Positions 1-8,686 of a DNA stretch of 64,000 bases are shown here, one piece after another. The stretch's first letter is position 1. The number at the start of each line of letters is the position of its first letter. A program made the translations under genes and the position numbers. The DNA is taken from contig OZ244590.1 in NCBI GenBank assembly GCA_965218205.1, forward strand, positions 682,001 to 746,000, written 5' to 3'. Under the pieces are notes generated by a model. The model did no database searches and was not told the origin of the DNA. It was given only the letters and a program-made list of their open reading frames with translations. This stretch comes from CBDDCA01 sp965218205 (GTDB lineage: Bacteria > Spirochaetota > Spirochaetia > WTKD01 > G963693115).

Positions 1-1
1 A

Positions 2-1330
2 GCAAATGCACTAGGAGCAACCATAGTGCTTACCATAACAGCCCCAACCGTAAAAGGAACAGCAGAAGATGGAACAACTAATCTAAGAGATAATCAAATA
101 GACTACAAAGTATACTATATAGCCTCAAATACAAACATAAATGGAGCAACAGTAAAAACACAAGCACAAGCAGCAAGCGATGCACAAGTAGGAGCAGAAA
201 AAGACGATGTGCCAACAGGAGCAACAAGCTATACAATACGCAACCTACGATTGAATACAAAGTACTATATCACCGCAGTAGCAGTAAACAGCCTCAAAAA
301 GACAAAGGTATCAGCAGAAGCAACAGCAGTATCTGCCAGCACCCCAACAGTAGTAATAGGAAATGCCACAAAGGTTTCAGCAACAGTAGGCTCAGCACCA
401 ACATCAGCACATACAACGAGAGTACTTACCAGCATCAGTCCCAGTGGACTATCATTTACCTGTGATGAAAGCACAATAGATAACGATAACAGCACCCTCA
501 AGCAAGAAACAGGCCTAACAGTAACATTTGCAAAAAATACCAATACAGTAACGATAACAGGCACAGCAAATAAATCAAACATACATGATACTGCTATCAC
601 TGAGTATAGCTATGGAGTAGTGGAATGTACCATTACTTCGGGAGCCTATTCAGGAGGAAAAGTACTTGCAACTATCAATGTAGAGACAGGGCTGGTGAAA
701 CTCCCAAGCGAAGTAGCGAGCTATTACAGACCAACAACAAAGAACGCACTCATAGCTATTATCAATGTAGAAAGAGGAGCAAGCAGACAAGACACCAATA
801 GCCCCAACCTCAACATGATAGACACCAGTGCCATTACTAATATGAATGCTTTATTTTCGTTTATTGATACTTTTAATGGAGATATAACACGGTGGAATAC
901 CAGTAATGTAACAGATATGGGCGGTATGTTTTCTAGTTTTCCTAGTAATTCTGTTTTTAATCAAGATATAGGAGATTGGGATGTAAGCAAAGTTACTAAT
1001 ATGAATTCTATGTTCAATGGAGTAAGTACTTTTAATCAAGATATAGGAGATTGGGATGTGAGTAAGGTTACTAGTATGTTTGGTATGTTTGCTAGTGCCA
1101 GCTCTTTTAATCAAGATATAGGAGATTGGGATGTGAGTAAGGTTACTGGTATTAAAAATATTTCATATCTTAATTTATTTAATGGTGCTACTAAATTTGA
1201 TCAAGATTTGTCGTCATGGAAATTATGTAAATATTCAAGCATACATGCTAATGATTTTAAAGACTCAGCTATGGAAGGCCAAACAGCAAAGTATCCAAAG
1301 GTTAAAGGTGACGCAGCGTGTTCATCATAG
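2..1330 (+). CDS. Giant surface lipoprotein paralog A, 3' part (FN3, Ig-like domain, DUF285/BspA repeats)
   Basis: The frame is open to the left edge, so this is the C-terminal part of a longer gene; the first possible in-window start (GTG at 26) is internal to the reading frame. It is nearly identical to the ends of the giants at 21123 and 35521. Visible in order: the end of an FN3 domain, an Ig-like domain with two cysteines (FTCDES and VVECTI), then five DUF285/BspA units: FNGDITRW, three units of the type FNQDIGDWDVSKVT, and a cap FDQDLSSWKLC. The protein ends in CSS. DUF285 repeats are typical of BspA-like and mycoplasmal surface lipoproteins and imply an exposed adhesin-like role, which is inference. 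Codon use is T-poor up to about base 835 and ordinary afterwards. Confidence 0.85.
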   Translation, partial: ANALGATIVLTITAPTVKGTAEDGTTNLRDNQIDYKVYYIASNTNINGATVKTQAQAASDAQVGAEKDDVPTGATSYTIRNLRLNTKYYITAVAVNSLKKTKVSAEATAVSASTPTVVIGNATKVSATVGSAPTSAHTTRVLTSISPSGLSFTCDESTIDNDNSTLKQETGLTVTFAKNTNTVTITGTANKSNIHDTAITEYSYGVVECTITSGAYSGGKVLATINVETGLVKLPSEVASYYRPTTKNALIAIINVERGASRQDTNSPNLNMIDTSAITNMNALFSFIDTFNGDITRWNTSNVTDMGGMFSSFPSNSVFNQDIGDWDVSKVTNMNSMFNGVSTFNQDIGDWDVSKVTSMFGMFASASSFNQDIGDWDVSKVTGIKNISYLNLFNGATKFDQDLSSWKLCKYSSIHANDFKDSAMEGQTAKYPKVKGDAACSS

Positions 1331-1351
1331 TAGATACATAAAGACACATAC

Positions 1352-1386
1352 CTATAGCAAGAAAGGATAGCTCTTTCTTGCTATAG
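1352..1386 (+). terminator. Hairpin terminator shared by the DUF285 lipoprotein family
   Basis: A 14-bp perfect stem (1352-1365 with 1373-1386, starting CTATAGCAAGAAAG) and a 7-base loop lie 21 bases after the stop codon of paralog A. The same hairpin follows the three other DUF285 genes. There is no long T run, so intrinsic termination is likely but not certain. Confidence 0.7.
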
Positions 1387-1506
1387 AACCATAAGAGCAA
1401 TAAGGACTTTACTGCAGTATCTCTATAGAGCATACGAGAGAGTAACAGTCCACAAAAAAATGATGTATATCTTGCACTAGGAGTGATAAATAAGTATAAT
1501 AAGAAT

Positions 1507-1923
1507 ATGTCTATACAAAGTGTCTTTACAATGATTAAACCAGGGTTTGAAGAAAAACGAATAGTAGGAAATATTATCCAGCGTTTTGAGCAAAAAGGAT
1601 TGATACTAAAAGCACTAAAAGCGTGTATTCCTACACAAAAACAGCTTGAAAGTTTATATCGAGAACATAAGAATAAGCCTTTTTATTCCTCTTTAATTGA
1701 ATATATGTCAGCTCCAGTGATTGCTATGGTCTGGCAAGGAGAGGAAGCAGTAAGTATGGTGCGTACCCTTATTGGAGCAACTAATCCATTAGAAGCTAAG
1801 CCAGGTACTATTCGTGGAGATTTTGCTTTGTTCGTGCAAGAGAATGTTATCCATGCATCAGATTCTGAAAAGAATGCTGAGCGTGAAATTAAGATTTTCT
1901 TTAAGTTGACAGATTACATTTAG
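1507..1923 (+). CDS. ndk: Nucleoside diphosphate kinase
   Basis: Transfers the gamma phosphate of NTPs to NDPs through a phosphohistidine and balances nucleotide pools in the cytoplasm. The protein opens with FTMIKPG, has RGDFA, and carries the active-site motif NVIHASDS with the catalytic His at about residue 116. At 138 residues it is of normal family length. The ATG at 1507 places the N-terminus where the family begins. A GTG at 1483 is in frame, but the AGGAG there directly abuts it, so it is a poor start; the ATG itself lacks a well-placed ribosome-binding site. It stands alone between lipoprotein A and tRNA-Cys. Confidence 0.93.
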   Translation: MSIQSVFTMIKPGFEEKRIVGNIIQRFEQKGLILKALKACIPTQKQLESLYREHKNKPFYSSLIEYMSAPVIAMVWQGEEAVSMVRTLIGATNPLEAKPGTIRGDFALFVQENVIHASDSEKNAEREIKIFFKLTDYI

Positions 1924-1974
1924 ACGATAATGATAGAGTAGTATCATTCTAGGAATAATAATAAAAATATAAAT

Positions 1975-2047
1975 GGCGTTGTACCCAAGTGGTTAAGGGA
2001 GAGGTCTGCAAAACCTTTATGCGGCGGTTCGAATCCGCCCAACGCCT
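1975..2047 (+). tRNA. tRNA-Cys (anticodon GCA)
   Basis: Full cloverleaf: acceptor GGCGTTG pairs with CAACGCC, the anticodon loop is CTGCAAA giving anticodon GCA, the T-loop is GTTCGAATC, and the discriminator base is U as expected for tRNA-Cys. CCA is not encoded. Confidence 0.96.
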
Positions 2048-2081
2048 TATTTAATGATAGTCATTGATTGTATGATTTGAG

Positions 2082-2795
2082 TTAGAATGTATAGGAATAT
2101 TCAAACTCTATTCCCATTAAAAAACTACTCCGTGTATCAAATGTTACTTCTCGGGTTATTGCATTATCAGTAGTAAATGTAGCACTGTATTTTTTTCTTT
2201 CTAAAATATAAAATTTACCTTTTGGTCCAATACCTATGCGATGATTATGATTGGCACCAAGATGAAACGATACCCCACCACTGAGTGTAAGATAATAATC
2301 TAATGGATGAGGAGAGCTAAAACTTACATACTTATCATTGTTGTTTTCTTCCATAAGAGAAATAAGATATATATCTAATCCTGCTCCTGAAGCAACATAA
2401 AAGCTCAGCCATTCCAGTGCCGAAAAATTATAACGAATATTTATGTTATTTGTTAAGAAATATTGAAATGATGTAGTTCTTGTTTTATTTGATTGATGGG
2501 TAAAATTGTTAGAAAATCCATTCCCTATACCAAGATATATATCAATCGCTTTTTCAAGATTGATTCCTAGTATGAAAGAAATATCAGATGACTGAGAGTA
2601 TGTAGAGGAAGTATTTGTTTCTACATCATTAGCATTTAAGTGAGTAATTTTCTCATTATATTTTCCTGTATGAGTACCAAAGGATGAGAAAGAAAAAGAA
2701 GTAGTTGTTCCTCCTATAAAAAATTTTGTTTCAGAAAATATATATTGTGATGATATTGTTATTAGTATAAAGATAAGTAATATAATTTTTTTCAT
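2082..2795 (-). CDS. Secreted outer-membrane beta-barrel-like protein, unknown function
   Basis: 237 residues with a clear signal peptide (MKKIILLIFILITISS, cleavage probably after the following YIFS). The mature part alternates polar and aromatic residues in strand-like stretches, and the protein ends in Phe (EFEYSYTF), as many outer-membrane barrels do. No named family is recognised. A good Shine-Dalgarno (ATAGGAGC) lies 5-6 bases before the ATG. It is divergent from the PPC-domain gene, and the intervening region holds copy 1 of an intergenic repeat. A porin-like or surface role is inferred only from fold style. Confidence 0.75.
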   Translation of the reverse strand: MKKIILLIFILITISSQYIFSETKFFIGGTTTSFSFSSFGTHTGKYNEKITHLNANDVETNTSSTYSQSSDISFILGINLEKAIDIYLGIGNGFSNNFTHQSNKTRTTSFQYFLTNNINIRYNFSALEWLSFYVASGAGLDIYLISLMEENNNDKYVSFSSPHPLDYYLTLSGGVSFHLGANHNHRIGIGPKGKFYILERKKYSATFTTDNAITREVTFDTRSSFLMGIEFEYSYTF

Positions 2796-2874
2796 AAAAG
2801 CTCCTATTAGAAAAATATAAGGTATACATATTTATTGTATCAATATATTAAAAATGATGTTTTCTTCTGCTCCT

Positions 2875-2896
2875 TTGTCGCATTTAATCCTTGAAC
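2875..2896 (+). repeat. Intergenic 22-bp repeat, copy 1
   Basis: Matches the copy at 14569-14590 in 19 of 22 positions (core TTGTCGCA, then CCTTGAA). It lies between two divergent start codons (2795 and 2955), about 60 bases upstream of the PPC gene. Function unknown. Confidence 0.6.
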
Positions 2897-2919
2897 TCAT
2901 GCCTGTGATCATGGGGATA

Positions 2920-2948
2920 TTGCAATTTTTTTTCATTCATTTTACAAT
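2920..2948 (+). promoter_or_regulatory. Promoter placed for a leaderless transcript of the PPC-domain gene
   Basis: TTGCAA (2920-2925), a 17-base spacer and TACAAT (2943-2948) end six bases before the ATG at 2955. No Shine-Dalgarno precedes that ATG, so transcription would begin at or next to the start codon. Confidence 0.6.
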
Positions 2949-2954
2949 AAATAT

Positions 2955-3404
2955 ATGAAAGTAGAAAAAAAACTAATCCCTAAAGAAACCTATATGTTAG
3001 CATTGCATGTAGGCGATAAGGTACAGGCTGCTATTGAAGCATTTTGTCAGAGTAAAAATATCCGAGCTGCTTCATTTTCAGGAATTGGGGCTATTTGCAA
3101 TGTAGATGTAGGAGAATACAATAGACCAACTAAATCTTATACCAATAAAAAATACGAAGGTGGGTATGAACTTACAAGTATTATTGGAAATGTGGGAATT
3201 GTAAAGAATGAAGGAGAAGACGAGAAATTATTTGTACATAGTCATATAAATTTCACAGACAAAACAAAAGATTGTACTGTATTTGGAGGGCATTTATTTG
3301 AAGCAGAAGTGTATGCCGTAGTTGAGTTATTTATACAAGTATATGAAGGGACTTTTTTCAGAAGTAAAGATACTATTACGAACTTAAATATATTACAGCC
3401 TTAA
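2955..3404 (+). CDS. PPC/DUF296 domain protein
   Basis: 149 residues made up of a single PPC (DUF296) domain: an SGIGAI turn near residue 42, VHSHINF near 97 and the GGHLFEAEVYAVVELFI segment typical of the family. PPC domains form trimers. In plants they occur in AT-hook proteins; single-domain bacterial versions are of unknown biochemical role although often labelled DNA-binding. There is no signal peptide, so it is cytoplasmic. The ATG has no Shine-Dalgarno and follows a consensus-like promoter by six bases. It precedes bioY on the same strand by 92 bases and is probably a separate unit. Confidence 0.85.
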   Translation: MKVEKKLIPKETYMLALHVGDKVQAAIEAFCQSKNIRAASFSGIGAICNVDVGEYNRPTKSYTNKKYEGGYELTSIIGNVGIVKNEGEDEKLFVHSHINFTDKTKDCTVFGGHLFEAEVYAVVELFIQVYEGTFFRSKDTITNLNILQP

Positions 3405-3496
3405 TGATACTAGGTATGCCTAATGTATTTTTACAGTAAGTATTGAATAGTTTCGTATAACATGCTATACTTGTATTATTATCTAAGGAGTATTTT

Positions 3497-4063
3497 ATGA
3501 AAGTTTTATCCTCGTATATTACTATTTCTGTTGTTAACACAAAGACTAAGAATATCTTGCTTGCTTTTTTAGGCAGTATTGTTATTGCTATAAGTGCACA
3601 AATTACTATTCCTCTTCCTTTCACGTTAGTTCCAATAACAGGGCAGACTTTTGCGGTATTGTCTATTGGTATGGTACTGGGTGCACGCTATGGGGCTTTA
3701 TCTCTTATTATGTATTTAGGAGAAGGAATTATAGGCATTCCAGTGTTTGCAGGATTTAAATCTGGCATTGCAACAATACTTGGGCCAACAGGAGGGTATC
3801 TTATCGGCTTTGTATTAGCTGCGTATATCATTGGTCTTCTATCGGAGAAAGGATGGGATCGTTCGTTTATAAAAACATGTGTAGCTATGCTTATTGGTAC
3901 TATTGTTCTTTACATTCCTGGGCTGATACAGTTAGGCATTATTCTTGGTTGGGATAAGCCAATTTTTGCCTTAGGCTTCACTCCTTTTATTATTGGTGAT
4001 GTGATAAAGATGTTGTTTGCTGCTCTTTTGTTTCCATTGGTATGGAGAAAGATAAGAGAATAG
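3497..4063 (+). CDS. bioY: Biotin transporter BioY (ECF substrate-binding subunit)
   Basis: 188 residues with about six hydrophobic helices. The segments LPFTLVPITGQTF and GPTGGYLIGF are characteristic of BioY, the biotin-binding S component of ECF transporters in the inner membrane. No EcfA/EcfT genes lie in the window, so it either uses energising subunits encoded elsewhere or works alone, as some BioY proteins can. Ribosome-binding site AAGGAG lies six bases before the ATG. Its presence suggests biotin import rather than complete synthesis, which is inference. Confidence 0.93.
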   Translation: MKVLSSYITISVVNTKTKNILLAFLGSIVIAISAQITIPLPFTLVPITGQTFAVLSIGMVLGARYGALSLIMYLGEGIIGIPVFAGFKSGIATILGPTGGYLIGFVLAAYIIGLLSEKGWDRSFIKTCVAMLIGTIVLYIPGLIQLGIILGWDKPIFALGFTPFIIGDVIKMLFAALLFPLVWRKIRE

Positions 4064-4103
4064 TATTTTTGTGTTTAATAGAAAAATATAGTATTGTCCT
4101 TAT

Positions 4104-4496
4104 TTGTATAATATATTAGAAGAAGCACTTGTTGGTACATGGTCTTTAGAACGTACCGTTATTGATAGAAATCATAAAAAAAGTATTGCTCATGGCCATA
4201 TGAATCTTACAAAGACTTCATGGGTAGAAAGAGGGACAATGAATGGCATGTCCTTTTATCAGATATATACCATTGATATGAGCAAAAGGTTTTCTGTCAT
4301 GTTTTCCGATGGGCGTGAATTTTATACATTGGATTCTATACATGGATGCTTCAATATAAGGCATGTATGCGGAAAAGATATATACATAGGAACTTGGTGC
4401 TATAGTAATGATACTATTATGTTGCAGTGGGTAGTTACTGGTTTGCATAAAAATTACACGATGCATAGTTCTTATAAGCGCAAAACTAATCTATAG
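4104..4496 (+). CDS. DUF6314-like protein
   Basis: 130 residues, no signal peptide. The pattern fits DUF6314: LVGTWSLER at the start, SDGREFYTLD in the middle, a CGKDIYIGTW turn, WVVTGLHKNYT and a basic SSYKRK end. The family is small, beta-rich and without assigned function. The only possible start in the open frame is a TTG at 4104, since a TAG lies just upstream; no good Shine-Dalgarno is visible. It lies 40 bases after bioY on the same strand and may be cotranscribed. Confidence 0.7.
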   Translation: MYNILEEALVGTWSLERTVIDRNHKKSIAHGHMNLTKTSWVERGTMNGMSFYQIYTIDMSKRFSVMFSDGREFYTLDSIHGCFNIRHVCGKDIYIGTWCYSNDTIMLQWVVTGLHKNYTMHSSYKRKTNL

Positions 4497-4584
4497 CATA
4501 TATCTATAGCGAACATAACTTATAGAAAGATACGAATCTAGTAAATGTAACACATTGGTATAGTACTGTAAAGTTTTCATCTTT

Positions 4585-4614
4585 TTGCACACATACTTAA
4601 AAATATGCTATAAT
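4585..4614 (+). promoter_or_regulatory. Extended -10 promoter of narK
   Basis: TGC-TATAAT (-10 at 4609-4614) forms an extended -10 element, with TTGCAC at 4585-4590 and an 18-base spacer. It lies 33 bases before the narK ATG. The 4497-4584 interval shows nothing else recognisable. Confidence 0.6.
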
Positions 4615-4647
4615 ATACATAGATTGTATATTATTAGGAGGGATACT

Positions 4648-5922
4648 ATGAATTATACATTAAAAGGCAGCCCTAAATCGGGGCTTACGAGTGCTACTTT
4701 AGCATTCTTTATTGGTTTTGCTGCGGTTACTCTTACAACACCGCTTGTCAAGTATTTGAATCTTGATCCTGTCCAGACAGGAAATTTGTTGGGCATAGCA
4801 GCTCTTACAGGTTCGTTGTTTCGTATTCCATTTGCAGCATGGGTTGAATCTACAGGAGGCAAGAAACCGATGCTTGTTCTCTTGGGATTGGCAATTATAG
4901 GCATGGTTGTTTTTACTACATTACTGTACACAAAAAGTGCAGAGTACTTAAGAGAAAATCTATGGATACTGTTGAGTGCTGGTGCTTTAGCTGGATGTGG
5001 TATAGCGACATTTTCTGTAGGAATAGGCCAGACTTCGTATTGGTTTGCACAAGCACAGCAAGGTAAAGCATTGGGAAACTACGCAGGGATTGGAAACTTA
5101 GCTCCTGGAATTGCTTTGTTACTTGTGAGTAATATTTTTCTTCCTTATCTTGGATTGAAAACAACATATATTGCATGGACAGTATTTTTGATAGTAGGTA
5201 CTATTATATACGCTATTTATGCACAAAACGCATGGTTTTTTCAGCTAAAACAGCAAGGTGCTAGTGAGGAAGAAGCTATATCTATAGCTAAGGAAAAAGG
5301 ACAGAGCTTATTTCCTAAAGGCACTGTTATTGCCAGCTTAAAGACCTCTGCTAAAGTATGGCAAACATGGGTGTTAGTCTTTGTGTATTTTTTATCTTTC
5401 GGTGGTTTCTTGGCTCTTGGTGGATGGTTTAGAGTGTTCTTTCAAGATTATTATGGGATAAGTGCTCAGGTGTCAGGGACACTTGGTGCGATATATCTTA
5501 TTGGTGCTTCGGTAATACGTGTATATGGAGGTGGCTTTTCCGATAGAATTGGCGGAAGAAAAGCAGTTACTGTTTTCTTAGTAGTAACTGCCATTGGATC
5601 TTTGATTCTTGCCCTGTTTAGTTCTATAGGTATGAGTGTTATAGGGCTTATTTTGATGACACTTGGAATGGGCATTGTAAATGCTGGTGTTTTTAAACTT
5701 GTACCTGCCTATGTTCCTCATGCCATTGGTGGAGCTGCTGGATGGGTAGGAGGACTTGGTGCACTTGGTGGTTATGTATTACCAAAGATACTTTCTCTAT
5801 TTCGTACAGCAGGGATAGAAAAAGATCCTGGATTTTTACAAGGATTTTATGTGTTTTTTGTATTGAGTATTCTTTCATTATTGTTAGTAGCATTGCTTAA
5901 GCCTGCGAAAGCAAGTAAGTAA
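4648..5922 (+). CDS. narK: Nitrate/nitrite transporter, NarK/NasA-type MFS
   Basis: 424 residues, twelve hydrophobic segments, major facilitator superfamily. The N-terminal half has the NarK-type segment LKYLNLDPVQTGNLLG-like region, FRIPFAAW with a charged R, and glycine-rich nitrate-signature-like helices (GIGNLAPGIALLL and, in the second half, GGAAGWVGGLGALGGY). It should import nitrate or exchange it for nitrite across the inner membrane. AGGAGG lies seven bases upstream of the ATG at 4648; an earlier in-frame start at 4585 lies before the promoter -10 and was not used. The next gene is a nitrate reductase 57 bases downstream, which supports the substrate. Confidence 0.88.
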   Translation: MNYTLKGSPKSGLTSATLAFFIGFAAVTLTTPLVKYLNLDPVQTGNLLGIAALTGSLFRIPFAAWVESTGGKKPMLVLLGLAIIGMVVFTTLLYTKSAEYLRENLWILLSAGALAGCGIATFSVGIGQTSYWFAQAQQGKALGNYAGIGNLAPGIALLLVSNIFLPYLGLKTTYIAWTVFLIVGTIIYAIYAQNAWFFQLKQQGASEEEAISIAKEKGQSLFPKGTVIASLKTSAKVWQTWVLVFVYFLSFGGFLALGGWFRVFFQDYYGISAQVSGTLGAIYLIGASVIRVYGGGFSDRIGGRKAVTVFLVVTAIGSLILALFSSIGMSVIGLILMTLGMGIVNAGVFKLVPAYVPHAIGGAAGWVGGLGALGGYVLPKILSLFRTAGIEKDPGFLQGFYVFFVLSILSLLLVALLKPAKASK

Positions 5923-5979
5923 ATTTTATCATTTATATTTAAGATATGTCTTAAATATAAGAAATATAAGGAGTTTTTT

Positions 5980-8064
5980 ATGACACCACAAATAACAAAA
6001 ACAACATGTAGTTATTGTTCTGTTGGATGCAATTTTGATGTGCATACTGAAGGCAATACAATAGTAAAGATGGTCCCATCGGATCATGTTGTAAATGAAA
6101 AAAAATGTTGTCCAAAAGGGTTTAATTTGGCTGCTGCTATGATAAATGATCAACGTTTGTTACATCCGCTTGTAAAAGACGAAAAAGGAGTGTTTCAAAA
6201 AGCAAGTTGGGACACAGCAATCAATACTTTTACTTCGCGATTAAAGAAAATTCAAGAAAAATATGGAAGAGATTCGGGAGCATTTATTAGTACAGGACAA
6301 ATGCCAACACAGGAAATGGCAATTTTAGGAGCAGTAGGGCGTATTGGTATGGGCATACATGGTGATGGAAATACACGTCAATGTATGGCAAGTGCAGTAG
6401 TAGGATATAAGCAAGCCTTTGGGTTTGATGCTCCTCCTTTTACCTATGCAGATATTTCAGAATCAGATTGTGTTGTGTTAGTTGGTGCAAATCCAGTAAT
6501 AGCACATCCTGTTATTTGGAATCATTTTAGAAAGAACAAGAATAATCCTGAACTCATTGTTATTGATCCTCGTAAAACAAAGACCGCTAGTTTTGCTACA
6601 CAGCATTTAGCAGTTACTTCTAAGACTGATTTGATACTGTTGTATACAGTTGCTAATGTTTTGATAGCCAATAATTGGATAGATGAAAAATTTATACAAA
6701 GCAATACCAATGGTTTTGAAGATTTTAAGGCTCATGTTGCTTCATTTACGTTGGATAAGCTGGAAGCTGCAACAGGTATTACAAGTGAGGAAGCAAGAAA
6801 ATTTGCTAAAACAATTCATACAAGCAAGAAAGTTTCTTTTTGGTGGACAATGGGAGTAAATCAGAGTCATCAAGCGGTACGCACGGTGCAAGCTATTATC
6901 AATATTTGTTTGATGACTGGAAATATAGGTCGTCCTGGTACAGGAGCAAACTCAATTACAGGACAAGCAAATGCTATGGGCTCTCGTCTTCATAGTAATA
7001 CTACTGGATTGTTTGGAGGACGTGATTTTACCAATGAGAATGACAGACAGCTTATCGGGGATCTCATGGGTATAGATCCTAGTATATTGCCTGCGGGGCC
7101 CACAAAACCCTATGATAAAATTATTGAAGGAGTAGGGGATGGGACTATAAAAGCATTATGGATTGTATGTACAAACCCATTGCATTCTTGGGTGGACTTG
7201 AATGCCCTTAAGAAAGCATTGAAAAATCTAGAGCTTCTTGTTGTTCAAGATTTATGGTCAGACACTATAACCGCAGAATATGCAGATATTCTCTTGCCTG
7301 CTTCGGGCTCTTTGGAAAAAGAGGGATTTTTTATCAATTCTGAGCGTCGTTTTGGAGTATTTGAAGCTGCTATTGAACCGTTAGGAGAATCTCTTCCTGA
7401 TTTTGAAATAGTACGCAGAGTTGCACAGAGTTATGGCTGTTATGATGTTATTAAAAATTTTGATACAATGGAAAAAGTATTTTCTGTGTTAAAGGATGCT
7501 ACAAAAGGCATGCCATGTGATATTACTGGTATTGAAAGCTGGGAAGATTTGAAAAAACATAATGGTATTCAATGGCCCTATACAGCTGCTCATAGAGATA
7601 CTGTTTCATCTGCACGCAGGCTTTTTGAAGATGGTACATTTTATACGCCAGACAAAAAGGCAAAATTTATATTTGAGGATATAATTGAAGAAAAAGAAAG
7701 CATTGATGATGTATATCCATTCCGTTTATTGACTGGTCGTGGTTCTGTGTTTCAATTTCATACACAAACACGTACAGCAAAAGCTCCTTTGTTACAAAAA
7801 GAAGACTTAAAAGAACCGTATTGTGAAATCAATGAGCAAGATGCTGATGCATTAGGAGTAAAGACAAATGATATGGTGACTATTGTGTCTCGTCGTGGAG
7901 AATGTACTATTAAGGCAATAGTGGGAGATTCTTCTCGTCCGGGATATATTTTTATTCCTATGCATTATGCTGAGGCAAATATTCATACTATATCTTCATT
8001 TGATCCTTTTTCACGTGAACCATCTTTTAAGACAGGGGCGGTAAATATTCAAAAAGCATCATGA
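5980..8064 (+). CDS. Cytoplasmic molybdopterin nitrate reductase, assimilatory NarB/NasA type
   Basis: 694 residues, molybdopterin oxidoreductase fold. An N-terminal [4Fe-4S] site is formed by Cys10, Cys13 and Cys17 (TTCSYCSVGC) plus the cysteines in EKKCCPKG. The segment GNTRQCMASAVVGYKQ places a probable Mo-ligand Cys at residue 135; this context (MASAV-GY) is that of NasA/NarB/NapA nitrate reductases, not of formate dehydrogenases. A C-terminal molydop-binding domain (LLTGRG to GYIFIPMHY) is present. There is no Tat signal, so it is cytoplasmic. At this length it lacks the extra C-terminal Fe-S domain of NasA and resembles ferredoxin-dependent NarB. No nitrite reductase or electron-donor gene lies nearby. 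The 3' end overlaps mobA by four bases. Formate dehydrogenase was considered and rejected because of narK and the Cys context. Confidence 0.85.
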   Translation: MTPQITKTTCSYCSVGCNFDVHTEGNTIVKMVPSDHVVNEKKCCPKGFNLAAAMINDQRLLHPLVKDEKGVFQKASWDTAINTFTSRLKKIQEKYGRDSGAFISTGQMPTQEMAILGAVGRIGMGIHGDGNTRQCMASAVVGYKQAFGFDAPPFTYADISESDCVVLVGANPVIAHPVIWNHFRKNKNNPELIVIDPRKTKTASFATQHLAVTSKTDLILLYTVANVLIANNWIDEKFIQSNTNGFEDFKAHVASFTLDKLEAATGITSEEARKFAKTIHTSKKVSFWWTMGVNQSHQAVRTVQAIINICLMTGNIGRPGTGANSITGQANAMGSRLHSNTTGLFGGRDFTNENDRQLIGDLMGIDPSILPAGPTKPYDKIIEGVGDGTIKALWIVCTNPLHSWVDLNALKKALKNLELLVVQDLWSDTITAEYADILLPASGSLEKEGFFINSERRFGVFEAAIEPLGESLPDFEIVRRVAQSYGCYDVIKNFDTMEKVFSVLKDATKGMPCDITGIESWEDLKKHNGIQWPYTAAHRDTVSSARRLFEDGTFYTPDKKAKFIFEDIIEEKESIDDVYPFRLLTGRGSVFQFHTQTRTAKAPLLQKEDLKEPYCEINEQDADALGVKTNDMVTIVSRRGECTIKAIVGDSSRPGYIFIPMHYAEANIHTISSFDPFSREPSFKTGAVNIQKAS

Positions 8065-8651
8065 CGGTAAACCATGCTCTTATTCTCTGCGGAGGGAAGA
8101 GCAGTCGTATGAAGCAGGATAAGGCTTCTCTGTGTTACTATGGAGAAGCCCAATATAAGCGTGTATATACACTGGTATGTAACTGCTTTGAGCATGTGTT
8201 TTTTTCTGTTGCAAAGCATGGTGTTGCAGACTATCTCTTAGAGTATCCACATATTACTGATATACAAGAAGAAGTCTGTGGTCCTATGGGAGGCATTGTG
8301 TCTGCTTTTCATGCGTACATGGTTTCTTGGTTTGTGGTAGCCATTGATATGCCTCATATAACACAAGAAGCTATCAATTACCTGATGCATACTCGTGCTA
8401 TGTATAAAGAACATACTACTGCTCCTTTATATGCAACTGTGCCATATACTTCTGATAGCTATTTTGAGCCTTTATTTGCTCTCTACGAGCCTGATATACA
8501 ACCGCATATAAATGAACATTATCTAAAAAAACAGTATTCGTTGCAGAAACTACTGAAAAAGGAAACAATGTATGTCGCTAAGGTATCAATAGATTCAAAT
8601 ATTCTTAAAAATGTGAACACCTATGAAGAGTATCAGCTATACGGAGTATAG
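8061..8651 (+). CDS. mobA: Molybdenum cofactor guanylyltransferase
   Basis: 196 residues, nucleotidyltransferase fold. The N-terminal loop LCGGKSSRMKQDKA is the MobA GTP-binding signature, and VVAIDMPHI is the metal-binding segment. It adds GMP to Mo-molybdopterin to make the guanine dinucleotide cofactor used by DMSO-reductase-family enzymes, which fits the nitrate reductase encoded immediately upstream (ATGA overlap, translational coupling). Its end faces moeA, 35 bases away; no clear terminator is visible between them. Confidence 0.93.
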   Translation: MTVNHALILCGGKSSRMKQDKASLCYYGEAQYKRVYTLVCNCFEHVFFSVAKHGVADYLLEYPHITDIQEEVCGPMGGIVSAFHAYMVSWFVVAIDMPHITQEAINYLMHTRAMYKEHTTAPLYATVPYTSDSYFEPLFALYEPDIQPHINEHYLKKQYSLQKLLKKETMYVAKVSIDSNILKNVNTYEEYQLYGV

Positions 8652-8686
8652 GCTATATGTTTTATCTTTTTATGTTCAACGTATGT

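Noticed and set aside
851..1114. Antisense frame in the DUF285 region coding a repetitive His/Ile-rich peptide (also 34822-35226)
   Set aside because: It mirrors the DUF285 repeat on the other strand; no start signal, and the sense frame explains the sequence.
5980..8064. Formate dehydrogenase for the molybdopterin enzyme
   Set aside because: The Mo-ligand context RQCMASAV-GY and the adjacent narK point to nitrate reductase; no Sec/Cys-His pair typical of formate dehydrogenase is seen.
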